Shown: positions 1 through 8,635, counted from the stretch's first letter. The stretch: DNA of 64,000 nucleotides from Nitrospirota bacterium (GCA_040755395.1 JBFMAX010000009.1:1-64000), one strand, 5' to 3'. Translations and numbers: made by a program. Notes: generated by a model from the sequence alone, not told the origin.

Positions 1-3000
1 CCGGCCGTCGTGTAGGCGAACTGATAGACCCCGCCGTCCGCCAGCGTTTGCTTGACCACTCGGCCCGAGGTGTCGTATTCGTTGCGCAGGTAGGTGATAC
101 CGCGGGCGTCGGTGATGGTCAGCATGCCTTCGTTCCAATAGTATTGCTGGGAGTACTCGCCGTAGGTGTAGGTGGTGAAGCCGCCGGCGGGATCGATCAC
201 GCGGGACAGCCGGCCATTGGACGCGACGTAATACACGTAGTGTACGCTCCGGCCGAGCGGATCGGTGATCGAGGCGATCACGTCGAAGGTGCTGAAGCCC
301 CGTTTCACCGTGGTATAGGCGAACGTCAAGGCCCGTCCGGACGGCTCTTTGATCTGTTGAATCCGGCTGGTGGAGCCGTCGCGAATGATCTCGATCTTGT
401 TGTTGTACCGGTCGCGGATTTCGATCAGATACCCCCACGTGTTGAAGACATAGACCGTGCCGTCCCGCCAGCGCAACTCATCCGTGGAGCCCAGTCGCGT
501 AATGGCGGCGCCTTTGAATATCGGATAGCTCGTGTTGCGATATTTGCCGTCGGCTTCTTGCGAGAACAGGTAGCGGTTCATGTCGGGCATCTGCAAGCGC
601 AGTGCCGATCCCACCAGGGTCAAGTACAGGTCGTAGTTGAAGCTCGCTCCCTGCCCGAAGGGGCCAATGCCTTCGGCTTTGCTCCGATAGGTCCGGGTAA
701 TGTGCACGGGCAGGACGCCGGGGAGGACCATATCGGTCTTTTCCAGGGTAAAGACGCCTGAGGTCACATCAACGGGATCGGCCGCCGTACAGTTCTGGCC
801 GTCCTGGGGACACTTTTGCGTAATGTTCGTCGCCGCATAATGAGTCCAGTAGGCATAGCAGAATCGCGGTTGCCCGACGCCGGGATCCGGAATAATGGAA
901 CGGCCGTCGGGGCTCACCGTGCCGTAGCCCGCCAGCTTCCACTGATGCGAGGCCGGATCCGGGGACGGCGACTTGTCGTAATACCAGAACTGCATGCGTG
1001 TCCCTGGGTCCGCACCGGCTTCATTGGGCGCGATCATGGGAACCGGCTTACTCGGAATCCCACCTCCATGGCGTTCGAAACTCACCAGATAGACGGTGCG
1101 CGGCGCGGCGCTCTCGGGTAGCCGGGGGACCCGATCGGGCGGCAGCGGCGTGATCGCGACGCCGGAGTTCGTCTGCCCGTCCTCGCTCCGGATGGTGGTG
1201 CCATCCTGGATGCTCAGCGTGAGGCCGGGAATATGCGCCGGGCGAATGTCGGTCTTCCGCCCGGGCACGATCGGATGCAGCGTCGCATGCGTCTGCACGA
1301 CCCAGATCGGATCGGGCAGCGCATTGAGTTTCTCGCTGGAGATGTTTACCAGCACTGGGTCCGCGTGCATGAGCCCGCCCAGCGAGCCATCCTTGAACCG
1401 CTTGCGGTGCGCGTCCAGCGACGCATGATCGATCTTCACCAACTGATAGCCGCTGGGCGGACCAGAGAAGACAAATTGCCCGTGCACATCGGTGGTGGTG
1501 GATTGCCCGGCCAGGGTGAGCCGGACCCCGGCCAGCGGCTTGGCATCCGTGGCGGACAACACGCGTCCCGTCAGCGGGCGTCCGGGCGCGCCAGCCGGCA
1601 GCCCGGGGGCAGTGCCGATGGTGATCGTGCTGTTTGCGGGCAGGCGGCCCGGCGCACTGGCGGTCAGCGTGACCGTCCCCGCGCCCGTCCCCGTCACATT
1701 GACGGGGGCGCTGGTCTGCCCGACAGCCAGCACCACAACGCTCGGTGCCACCGTAAGGGACCCCGTTCCACTGGGCGTCAGCGTGACGGTCACGGCCTCC
1801 GTCCCGGGAGCGGCGAGACTCACTGTCAGCGCGAGGCTCTGGCCGATGCCGACTGTGGCCGCGGCCGGAGAGAGACTCAGCCGGCCGCGCTGGGCCGTCA
1901 CGGTCACCGTGGCGCGGGCGGTCAGCGAGCCGACCGTGGCCGTCATCGCGGCCGTCCCCGGCGCCATACCGGTGGCCACTCCGCCGCTGGAGAGCGTGGC
2001 GACCGTCGGCTCTGAGGACCGCCAGATGGCCTGCGCCGTCACGTCCTGCGTGGTCCCATCGGTGAAGGTCCCCGTGGCCTGAAAGGCCCGACTCTCATCC
2101 ACGGCGACAGTCAACCCTGGAGGCGAGAGCGCGAGGCCCATGAGCTCGGCGGCGGTCACCGTCACAAGCGCGCCGGCCGTCCCTCCGTTCAGGGTCGCCG
2201 TGATGGTGGCTTCTCCTGGCCGTCGCGTAGCCAGCGGAACATCGGCGCCGAGCGCCCCTGCCGGAATGGTGACCGTCATGGGCACTTCTGCGACGGTCGG
2301 CGTGCTGCTCATCAGCGCCACAGCAGTGGGTTCGCTCGGCGCCGGCGAGACCGTGACGCGGAGCACGCCCGGCGTGCCGTTCGGCAGCGTCACCGCCATC
2401 GGCGTCAGCGCCACAACTTTGGGGCCCGGCCGAAGCACCTGCACCGTCGCGCTGACCGCGGCTCCCGTGGCTGCCGCTGAGATGACGGCCTCACCCGACG
2501 CAAGGCCGGTCACCGGAAACTCGGCGCTCGTCCGGCCGGCCGGGACCGTGGCCGAGCGCGGAACCTGCAGCAGCGCCGGCGCGGTGTTGGTCAAGGTGAT
2601 GACCGTCTCGACGGGCTGCGCGGCATTGAGGGTCACGGTGACGCTGCCGGTCGCGCCCTGTTGGAGCATAAACGGATTGGGCACCAGCGACACGACGACG
2701 GGTGGCGGCGGAATCACCTGGATCGTGACCTTCCGGCTACTCTCGCCCACGGTGGCGGTGACGATCGCGCTGCCGGCTGCGCGTCCCGTCACGGAGAACA
2801 CCGCGTGCAGGTACCCTGCGGGAATCAGGAGAATGGCCGGCGCCTCCAGCACCGTGCTCTTGTCAACCGTCAGCGCCACGGTGATATCCGTCGCCTGCAC
2901 CGCGTTCAGGGTTGCCGTGATCTGACTGCTCGCCCCGCTGGTGAGATTCAACAGCGCCGGTTGCAGGCCGCTCAGCGAAGGGGCTGGCGCCACGATGCGG

Positions 3001-3626
3001 ATAATCGCTTCCGCGACCGAGTCATTCAGGCTCGCCCGCACCATCGCCGTTCCCAGCCCGGCCGCGGCGATCGTGACCGGCGCGCTGATCTGCCCGGCCG
3101 GCACCACGACCGAGGGCGGACCTGCGACCAGTTCGCTGGGCGCTCCTGCGATCGTGACCACTGTGTCCATCGGTTGGGCCGCCGACAGGGTGACCGTCAG
3201 GGTGGTGCTGGCGCCGAGGAGAACCGGGGTCACCGGGGGCAGAAGCGACACCACTTTCGGCTGGGCAGGCGTCACCGTGACGCTGCTCGTTACGCTGGTC
3301 CCATTGAGACCAGCGACAATCTGCGCGGTGCCCGGGGTATTCGCCGTGACGGGGAGCAGCGCCGTGGTGCGTCCGGCGGGGATCATCACCTGACTGGGCA
3401 CGAAGGCCACGTCCGGTGCGCTGCTGGTGATCGCGATGACGGTCTCCGTCGGCTGGATCGCATTGATCGTGACGGTGAAGGTGCTCGTGCCGCCCTGTGT
3501 GATGGTCCGCGTGGTCGGGGCCAGGCTTGTGACGGTGGGGGACTGTGCCGCGGAACCCGGTGATACCAGGATGACCGCCATGAGCAGAGCGGTGAGGGCG
3601 GCGACCAACTTAGAACTGAGATTCAT
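1..3626 (-). CDS. Secreted Ig-like repeat / RHS-YD repeat protein, 3' end outside window
   Basis: About 1208 residues are visible from the ATG at 3626 to the left edge, with no stop, so the gene continues outside the window. It begins with a signal peptide (hydrophobic LVAALTALLMAVILV, then Ala-rich cleavage region). Residues about 30-490 are roughly five 90-100 residue Ig-like repeats, each with a LTVTLSAAQP-like strand and a VPAG motif. A BIG2-type domain follows (about 495-590, with FTDGTTQDVTAQAIW), then another Ig-like unit and a carboxypeptidase-regulatory-like domain near 685-730 (PLAGVRLTLAG). A DUF6531-type RHS entry domain starts near 945 (DPVDVTSGVF), then YD-like strands (DPLGRSVHYVYY). 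Such proteins are usually exported surface or polymorphic-toxin proteins. The toxin tip, if any, lies beyond the window. Family assignment is firm; function is inferred. Confidence 0.85.
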   Translation of the reverse strand, partial: MNLSSKLVAALTALLMAVILVSPGSAAQSPTVTSLAPTTRTITQGGTSTFTVTINAIQPTETVIAITSSAPDVAFVPSQVMIPAGRTTALLPVTANTPGTAQIVAGLNGTSVTSSVTVTPAQPKVVSLLPPVTPVLLGASTTLTVTLSAAQPMDTVVTIAGAPSELVAGPPSVVVPAGQISAPVTIAAAGLGTAMVRASLNDSVAEAIIRIVAPAPSLSGLQPALLNLTSGASSQITATLNAVQATDITVALTVDKSTVLEAPAILLIPAGYLHAVFSVTGRAAGSAIVTATVGESSRKVTIQVIPPPPVVVSLVPNPFMLQQGATGSVTVTLNAAQPVETVITLTNTAPALLQVPRSATVPAGRTSAEFPVTGLASGEAVISAAATGAAVSATVQVLRPGPKVVALTPMAVTLPNGTPGVLRVTVSPAPSEPTAVALMSSTPTVAEVPMTVTIPAGALGADVPLATRRPGEATITATLNGGTAGALVTVTAAELMGLALSPPGLTVAVDESRAFQATGTFTDGTTQDVTAQAIWRSSEPTVATLSSGGVATGMAPGTAAMTATVGSLTARATVTVTAQRGRLSLSPAAATVGIGQSLALTVSLAAPGTEAVTVTLTPSGTGSLTVAPSVVVLAVGQTSAPVNVTGTGAGTVTLTASAPGRLPANSTITIGTAPGLPAGAPGRPLTGRVLSATDAKPLAGVRLTLAGQSTTTDVHGQFVFSGPPSGYQLVKIDHASLDAHRKRFKDGSLGGLMHADPVLVNISSEKLNALPDPIWVVQTHATLHPIVPGRKTDIRPAHIPGLTLSIQDGTTIRSEDGQTNSGVAITPLPPDRVPRLPESAAPRTVYLVSFERHGGGIPSKPVPMIAPNEAGADPGTRMQFWYYDKSPSPDPASHQWKLAGYGTVSPDGRSIIPDPGVGQPRFCYAYWTHYAATNITQKCPQDGQNCTAADPVDVTSGVFTLEKTDMVLPGVLPVHITRTYRSKAEGIGPFGQGASFNYDLYLTLVGSALRLQMPDMNRYLFSQEADGKYRNTSYPIFKGAAITRLGSTDELRWRDGTVYVFNTWGYLIEIRDRYNNKIEIIRDGSTSRIQQIKEPSGRALTFAYTTVKRGFSTFDVIASITDPLGRSVHYVYYVASNGRLSRVIDPAGGFTTYTYGEYSQQYYWNEGMLTITDARGITYLRNEYDTSGRVVKQTLADGGVYQFAYTTA

Positions 3627-3820
3627 GCGACTCCGTGCGAGGCTCATGGATCACCGATCGTCCGCTGCGTCCTCTCTGGTTCGCTCCGTCTGCCAACGCG
3701 CGATCGACGATCGCAACCACACGCCGGCTGCACACTCCTCTGGCACAGACGACTATCTGCTTCGCGCGAGACACATGGGCCGCCCGTGTACCGGAAATCA
3801 TTCGGCCCCGCAAGCTAGCC

Positions 3821-3852
3821 AAATGGGATACCGCTGAAGCGGTATCCCATTT
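3821..3852. promoter_or_regulatory. Perfect 14-bp palindromic hairpin between divergent genes
   Basis: AAATGGGATACCGC and its exact reverse complement are separated by TGAA. The right arm also takes part in a second palindrome (TCCCA-TT-TGGGA, 3845-3856), so two alternative pairings exist. It lies between the divergent starts of the RHS gene (3626) and the LuxR-type gene (4026), so it is not at a gene end. Either an operator or a REP-like element would fit. Confidence 0.5.
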
Positions 3853-3911
3853 GGGAGATCAATCGACGAAATACCAGTATTGTTTCCATCCGTTGTAGGG
3901 CTTTTTCTGAC

Positions 3912-3940
3912 TTGCGGCGCATTCAGAGTTCCCCTACTAT
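3912..3940 (+). promoter_or_regulatory. Putative sigma-70-like promoter for the LuxR-type gene
   Basis: TTGCGG (3912-3917) and TACTAT (3935-3940) are separated by 17 bp. The TTG at 3912 could be read as an in-frame start for the downstream gene, but the spacing argues that it is a -35 box and that translation starts at 4026. This is a motif match only. Confidence 0.35.
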
Positions 3941-4025
3941 CCGCCCTTCATCATTTCCATCGTTCTGTGTCAGAGGATCGTGCTGCTCGTGCTCGTTGTT
4001 CAGCCTCTCATCATCGGTGACGGTC

Positions 4026-4676
4026 ATGTTGTCCAATGACGGACGCGTGCGGATCGAGTCCGTTGAGCCACTCAACGCGCTGACGGATGTCCGATCCAAC
4101 CTGGGCGTACTCCTGTTTACGCTCTCGCTGCGCTTGATGTACATGAATGACGAAGCCCGTCACCTGACGCGCCGCTTGCCGCATTCTCCGATTGCCACAG
4201 GGCTGATTCCCGCGATCGTCCTGGATCTTTGTGATGATCTGTCCCGTGCGCTGAGAGCAGGAGCACAGAGCGGGGAATGGCAGGCTGTTCAACTGCGGCG
4301 CGTCGTCGATCCACTGGCGGACCCCGTCCTGCTAACAGGCTTCGGCCTGCCGAACCCGGCGCACTCTGCTCCAGGCTGGCTCCTCGTGTTGATGGAACTC
4401 TTGCCGCGTCCCGCGAATCCAAGCCCAACGACCGCTTGCCCGGTCCTTTGCCTCACGGACCGAGAGCGCGACGTGGTCGAAGGCCTGGCTGATGGGTTGA
4501 CGAACAAGGAAATTGCGACGCGTCTCCAGGTGAGTCCAGGAACCGTCAAGGCACACCTCAAACGCATCATGCACAAAGCGGGGACATCGACGCGAACCGG
4601 CTTACTCGCTAAGGTATGGACCTCGCTCACACCGCTGGAGAGGATTTCGCGCGGGAGGATCGGACCGAGCACGTGA
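4026..4676 (+). CDS. LuxR-family transcriptional regulator with PAS-like N-terminus
   Basis: A 216-residue protein. The C-terminal part (about 142-200) is a LuxR/FixJ helix-turn-helix with LTDRERDVVEGLADGLTNKE, the conserved IA..L..S..TVK.H pattern and a trailing HKAG. The N-terminal part contains VLLFTLSLRLMYMNDEA, which resembles the first strands of PAS domains that precede LuxR HTHs. There is no receiver-domain Asp pocket, so a sensory PAS role is more likely than phosphorylation. ATG 4026 is chosen because the upstream residues are Ser/Cys-rich and overlap a promoter-like element. The Shine-Dalgarno match is weak (GGTGA). It is divergent from the RHS gene and shares its palindrome-containing intergenic region. 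The two secreted proteins downstream may be its targets (inference). Confidence 0.75.
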   Translation: MLSNDGRVRIESVEPLNALTDVRSNLGVLLFTLSLRLMYMNDEARHLTRRLPHSPIATGLIPAIVLDLCDDLSRALRAGAQSGEWQAVQLRRVVDPLADPVLLTGFGLPNPAHSAPGWLLVLMELLPRPANPSPTTACPVLCLTDRERDVVEGLADGLTNKEIATRLQVSPGTVKAHLKRIMHKAGTSTRTGLLAKVWTSLTPLERISRGRIGPST

Positions 4677-4712
4677 ACCGGACTTGGGAGAAGCGTCCGG
4701 ACCGGTGATTCA

Positions 4713-5507
4713 ATGCGATGCACTGGAGGAGCAACGGGCGGTCTTCTCTCACGTTTCAGTGACGATCAGCGACGCCCGCTTCGGTTGTTCTCGGCAGCCT
4801 GGGGGCTGTTCGGGGTCCTGTTCTGCACAAGCGACCTGCCGGTGGCCTTAGCCGCTGTGTACCTGTGTGTTGATGCGGCCGGCCAACAGGTCCTGACCGA
4901 CCGGCCCGGACAACTCTCTGGCTGCGAGGCCATGCCCGTAGACCCGGCTCTGCACGCGGGTCCTTCAGCCCTCGCCACCCCTCCGCCGTCTTCGGTTCCC
5001 CGGACAGTGATCCCCAACGATGTTGGGTCCGTGACCGAGGCGACGACGGCTTTGGAGACCACTGGCCGGGTTATCACGATCCCGGTCGAGCACATGGGTG
5101 CCGTCTTGATTGTCGCGACTCAGCTCAATCGCTCGCGCCCGGCTCGCTTGATCCTGGACACCGGGGCCTCGTACACGATCCTCTCTCGGGCCGTGGCGCT
5201 GGATCTCGGTCTGTTTTCCGATGCCCACACGGCCACCGTCACGCTCAATACGGTCGGTGGTCCGGTGCAGGCGGATGTGGTTCGCGTGGAATCCATTCGC
5301 GTGGCTGAAGCCGAGGTGCGGAACAGCCTGGCGGCGATCTATGACTTACCCGATGCGCCGGAAGGCGTCGAGGGCTTGCTGGGCTTAAGTTTTCTACGCC
5401 AGTTCGAAGTCACCCTTGATGCCGTCCAAGGCCAGTTACGACTGGGAGCGCGGCGGCAAGGAGTAACACCGAGGATCAATGAAGGCAGAGAGGAAATTGG
5501 CCCATGA
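4713..5507 (+). CDS. Retropepsin-like aspartyl protease, exported
   Basis: 264 residues. A hydrophobic segment near residues 25-48 (LFSAAWGLFGVLFC...) is a signal or anchor sequence. The following segment (YLCVDAAGQQVLTDRPGQLSGC) resembles the DUF4124-type module also seen in the next gene. The protease domain is near 115-250: RLILDTGAS (Asp near 148) is the catalytic motif of single-domain retropepsin-like enzymes, and LLGLSFLRQFEV matches the conserved hydrophobic flap/core region. Such enzymes act as dimers and are predicted to work in the periplasm. The stop overlaps the next start by four bases (ATGA), so the two genes are probably translationally coupled. The protease family is clear; the substrate is unknown. 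Confidence 0.75.
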   Translation: MRCTGGATGGLLSRFSDDQRRPLRLFSAAWGLFGVLFCTSDLPVALAAVYLCVDAAGQQVLTDRPGQLSGCEAMPVDPALHAGPSALATPPPSSVPRTVIPNDVGSVTEATTALETTGRVITIPVEHMGAVLIVATQLNRSRPARLILDTGASYTILSRAVALDLGLFSDAHTATVTLNTVGGPVQADVVRVESIRVAEAEVRNSLAAIYDLPDAPEGVEGLLGLSFLRQFEVTLDAVQGQLRLGARRQGVTPRINEGREEIGP

Positions 5508-6013
5508 GAGGCGTCTTCCTCATGATCGCGCTCGCTCTTACGGTGGTAAGCGCCGTCATGCCTGAGCTACTTTCACAGGCTCACGCCGGACTCTTTCTTT
5601 GCCGGGACACAAATGGTTCCCCGATCTATACGGACAGCCCGGCGCAACTTGAACACTGCAACTCCGTGGAGAGAGGTTCGGTCTCAGGAACGGGAAGCGC
5701 TTCCGCCACGACCTCCAGAGTGGACCCTGGCATCCCGCAATCTGTACCCTTTCCGTCCCCGAACACTTTGAGCGCCCCGCCGCCAACACCCGTTGCTGTG
5801 CCGGAGACAAACGAGCCGACACCCGAGACAGGCCTGCCGCCACCAACATCATCGGAACCAGTTCCTCCAGTTGCCGGACCAGCCCCGTCCCAACCATGCG
5901 TCCCTGGAGTGAATCCTCTCAACCCGCTCAGTGGACCGCCCTGCCTTGGTGGCGACCTGCCACCCTCTTTATCTCCGCAGCCCGCCGGTCATTCAGGTCC
6001 TCCCGATCGTTGA
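5504..6013 (+). CDS. Secreted proline-rich protein with DUF4124-like N-terminus
   Basis: 169 residues. A signal peptide (LMIALALTVVSAVMPELLSQAHA) is followed by LFLCRDTNGSPIYTDSPAQL. This matches the neighbouring protease in its pattern of Cys, Asp, Gly and TD.P. From about residue 75 the chain is Pro/Thr/Ser-rich and low in complexity, suggesting an extended periplasmic or wall-spanning tail. It overlaps the protease gene by four bases, which suggests joint function, perhaps as substrate or partner. No catalytic motif is visible. Confidence 0.6.
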   Translation: MRGVFLMIALALTVVSAVMPELLSQAHAGLFLCRDTNGSPIYTDSPAQLEHCNSVERGSVSGTGSASATTSRVDPGIPQSVPFPSPNTLSAPPPTPVAVPETNEPTPETGLPPPTSSEPVPPVAGPAPSQPCVPGVNPLNPLSGPPCLGGDLPPSLSPQPAGHSGPPDR

Positions 6014-6162
6014 CGATCTCCCATGCACAAGAGTCAGCCTCACATCTCTGCTGACAAACGGCGCTGGCTTCGACTAGAGAGAGGCGCGGATCATCGTTCG
6101 ATCGGTCGCCATGCGTGCGCGAAAGGAACCTATAAACCAAGAGGTGAGCACAGGTGAAGTAG

Positions 6163-6555
6163 TCAGAACGTCACCCGATACTCGTTCCCCGCGCGGGTCC
6201 TCGCCACGCCGAAGCCGTGACCGGTCCACTCCACGGCCAGGACCATTTCCATGAGGGTGCCTCGGTCTCCGGTCAGCCGGGCGTGGCCGTAGAGGCGTTC
6301 GCCCGTGTTGCGTCCCAGCAGGGCGCCGAGGTTGGCGCGGTAGAACAGTGAGTCTTCTTTGATCAGTAAGGTCGTGAGCTTCTGGTAGCGCCCTTCGAGG
6401 GTCTCGCCGGTCGGCAGGGTGATGATGATCGTCTGCGTCAAGGGGCGATGGTCGCCTGTGAGGGTCTCGCCGGTTTTCAGATCATAGAGTGTGATCGCGG
6501 ACGCGCAAGCGAAGAAAAGCGCGAGAGCGGTGAACGGAAGGAGGCGCCGGAGCAT
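6163..6555 (-). CDS. Small exported protein of unknown function, possible lipoprotein
   Basis: 130 residues. The N-terminus (LLPFTALALFFACASA) is a signal sequence. The Cys sits in FFAC, a poor but possible lipobox. The mature part has a repeated strand pattern (TLYDLKTGETLTG, ITLPTGETLEGRYQKL) like beta-rich outer-membrane-associated proteins. It lies four bases downstream of the PilZ gene, on the same strand, and so is probably in the same transcript. I do not recognise a named family. Confidence 0.55.
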   Translation of the reverse strand: MLRRLLPFTALALFFACASAITLYDLKTGETLTGDHRPLTQTIIITLPTGETLEGRYQKLTTLLIKEDSLFYRANLGALLGRNTGERLYGHARLTGDRGTLMEMVLAVEWTGHGFGVARTRAGNEYRVTF

Positions 6556-6559
6556 GCGG

Positions 6560-6913
6560 TCACGCCGATGAGGCGTTTTCCGCCGCCCTCTTCACATAGG
6601 GCTCCTGCGCCAATTCCTTGACGATGTGCTGGAGACGGGCCCATTCGTCGGGCTGCAGGCTCATGAACTCCACGCCGAACTGGTGGTTCCTCGACCATCG
6701 AACGATCGCTTGATCCACGGCGATCGGCGGTTCATGCTCGATGGCGTGGATGCGCAATTCCAATGTCGTCCCGGTCATGACCGTCACGCTGCTGTCTACG
6801 CGACAGCCGCGGATCGAGAGGTCGATCAGGCTCCCCTCCCCGCCGACCACGTTGGCGGACGTAAACGAACTCCGAAACCGCACCGGAAACCGCGGACACT
6901 GCCGCTGCTCCAT
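6560..6913 (-). CDS. PilZ-domain c-di-GMP-binding protein
   Basis: 117 residues forming a single PilZ domain. The two ligand-binding signatures are present: R8-x-x-x-R12 (RFPVR) and D31-x-S-x-x-G (DLSIRG). The later strand FGVEFMSL is also typical. Stand-alone PilZ proteins bind cyclic di-GMP and usually influence motility, exopolysaccharide or secretion through a partner. No partner is identifiable nearby apart from the small exported protein immediately downstream. Start ATG 6913 puts the RxxxR motif at its usual position close to the N-terminus. Confidence 0.8.
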   Translation of the reverse strand: MEQRQCPRFPVRFRSSFTSANVVGGEGSLIDLSIRGCRVDSSVTVMTGTTLELRIHAIEHEPPIAVDQAIVRWSRNHQFGVEFMSLQPDEWARLQHIVKELAQEPYVKRAAENASSA

Positions 6914-6990
6914 TTAATCCTCCCTTACGTCCGGCCGATCGAGGCATGACATTTCGTAATTCATGAGCCTGCGGCTCACCGGTACTGCAG

Positions 6991-7130
6991 GAAAATGCGG
7001 GTGGCGCCGACCTGGGAGCCCGTCAGCGCGCAGCGGGGTCCCTACACCGGGCGGGGTGCGAGCTTGCACCCGTTGCAAACGGAGAGGAGCAACGGGTACC
7101 CGGCCGGTCGGTGACAGGACCCGCATTTTC
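6991..7130. other. Large imperfect intergenic inverted repeat; candidate structured RNA
   Basis: GAAAATGCGGGT (6991-7002) is the exact reverse complement of ACCCGCATTTTC (7119-7130). Inside, CCGACC (7007-7012) pairs with GGTCGG (7106-7111). Further in, ACCCGTTGC (7068-7076) pairs with GCAACGGGT (7089-7097). A separate small hairpin lies just outside (TGAGCC-TGC-GGCTCA, 6964-6978). The nested pairing across 140 bases between the PilZ and RtcB genes suggests a structured transcript or a mobile palindromic element. I cannot match it to 6S, SRP or tmRNA by eye. Confidence 0.35.
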
Positions 7131-7158
7131 TGAACAGAAGCCACACGCCATCACATCA

Positions 7159-8610
7159 TTATCCTTTGATATTCCCGATCGGCCGCAGCTCCGCCACCTT
7201 TTTGGTGATCCCCGCCCGATCCACCGTCTCGACCACGTCCGAGATGTTCTTGTAGGCGAAGCCGGCCTCCTCCGCCAAGCCCGACATCGACACGGCCTTC
7301 ACGAGAATCCCCCGCTGCTTCATGTCCCGCTGGAGTTGCTCGCCGCGGACGGATTTTTTCGCCTGCGCCCGCGACATCGTCCGGCCGGAGCCGTGCATAG
7401 TCGAGCCGAACGTCTCTTGCATCGCGCGTTCGGTGCCGACCAGAAGGTAGGAGCCTGTTTCCATCGACCCTCCGCAGATCACCGGTTGCCCGGTTGCTCG
7501 ATACATCTCCGGCAGCTCGGGCCGGCCGGGACCGAAGGCCCTGGTCGACCCCTTTCGATGGACGACCAATTCCCCTTCCGGGTAGCGTTCCACCTTGGCG
7601 ATGTTGTGCGCCACATCGTAGACGATGTGCATGCCCAGTTCTTCGGCCGACTTGCCGAAGACGGCGGCGAAGGCCTCGCGGATCTGGTGCGTAATAACTT
7701 GACGGTTGGCGAAGGCGCTGTTCGCCGCGCAGTTCATGGCGGCGAAATAATCCTGGCCTTCGGGCGACCGGAACGGGGCGCAGGCCAGTTGCTGATCTTT
7801 CACGGTGATGCCGTAGCGGCGCATGGCCTTTTCGAACACTTTCAGGTAATCGCTCGCGACCTGATGGCCGAACCCGCGCGATCCGCAGTGGACCATCACC
7901 ACAATCTGGTCGTGACCGGTGATGCCCAGCGCCGCGGCGACCTGCGGATCGAAGATCCGGTCGCTGGACACGACCTGCACTTCCAGATAATGGTTGCCGG
8001 ACCCCAAGGTGCCCAGTTGGTTGATCCCTCGTTCCACCGCGTGGTCGCTGACCTTCGACGGATCGGCTCCGGCGATACACCCGCCTTCTTCGATCCGGGC
8101 CAGGTCCTCGTGCCACCCGTAGCCTTTCTCCACGCACCACCGGGCTCCCTTGCGCATGACGTCCTCGAATTCGCGGCGGCCCAACCGGACGAATCCGCTC
8201 GATCCCACGCCGGCCGGGACCTTGCGGAACAACTCAGTCATCAGCGGCTCCAGTCGGGGCTGCACGTCGGTCAGCGTCAGATCGGTCCGGATCAAGCGCA
8301 TGCCGCAGTTGACGTCATACCCAACCCCGCCGGGCGAAATGACTCCCTCGCTGGTGTCGAAGGCCGCCACCCCGCCGATGGGGAATCCGTAGCCCCAGTG
8401 ACCGTCCGGCATACAGAGGGCGTAACGGCGAATGCCGGGTAAACACGCCACGTTCGTCACCTGGTCGAAGACGCCGCGGTCCATCGTCTCGAGGATCCGT
8501 TCCGTCGCGTAAATGCGGGCCGGCACCAGCATGCCCGGCTTCTCCGACGGAGGAATTTCCCAAATTTCATCGGCAACGCGGTTCACCGTCATGTCGGTAT
8601 TCAACTTCAT
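7159..8610 (-). CDS. rtcB: RNA-splicing ligase RtcB
   Basis: 483 residues, the usual length. RtcB joins 3'-phosphate (or 2',3'-cyclic phosphate) and 5'-OH RNA ends using GTP and Mn2+. The Mn-binding and guanylylation motifs are all visible: DVNCG (99-103), GSGNHYLEVQ near 203, HCGSRGFGHQ near 239, the KGSTRAFGPG loop, and the C-terminal STMHGSGRTMSR segment, which carries the guanylylated His in the family. It ends with the classical RPIGNIKG tail. The archease gene lies about 107 bp upstream on the same strand, forming the familiar RtcB-archease pair. No RtcR regulator or RtcA cyclase is in the window. Confidence 0.95.
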   Translation of the reverse strand: MKLNTDMTVNRVADEIWEIPPSEKPGMLVPARIYATERILETMDRGVFDQVTNVACLPGIRRYALCMPDGHWGYGFPIGGVAAFDTSEGVISPGGVGYDVNCGMRLIRTDLTLTDVQPRLEPLMTELFRKVPAGVGSSGFVRLGRREFEDVMRKGARWCVEKGYGWHEDLARIEEGGCIAGADPSKVSDHAVERGINQLGTLGSGNHYLEVQVVSSDRIFDPQVAAALGITGHDQIVVMVHCGSRGFGHQVASDYLKVFEKAMRRYGITVKDQQLACAPFRSPEGQDYFAAMNCAANSAFANRQVITHQIREAFAAVFGKSAEELGMHIVYDVAHNIAKVERYPEGELVVHRKGSTRAFGPGRPELPEMYRATGQPVICGGSMETGSYLLVGTERAMQETFGSTMHGSGRTMSRAQAKKSVRGEQLQRDMKQRGILVKAVSMSGLAEEAGFAYKNISDVVETVDRAGITKKVAELRPIGNIKG

Positions 8611-8635
8611 ATCACGTCACCATGACGGCGATCCT

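Noticed and set aside
48-3563. Long plus-strand open frames opposite the RHS gene
   Set aside because: The minus strand carries a continuous frame with signal peptide, Ig-like and RHS motifs; the plus frames are its low-complexity antisense shadows.
3912-4025. Earlier TTG start for the LuxR-type gene
   Set aside because: The TTG is part of a promoter-like -35 box and the extra residues are Ser/Cys-rich with no domain character.
6991-7130. 6S, SRP or tmRNA gene
   Set aside because: The pairing is strong, but none of the conserved sequence motifs of these RNAs is visible.
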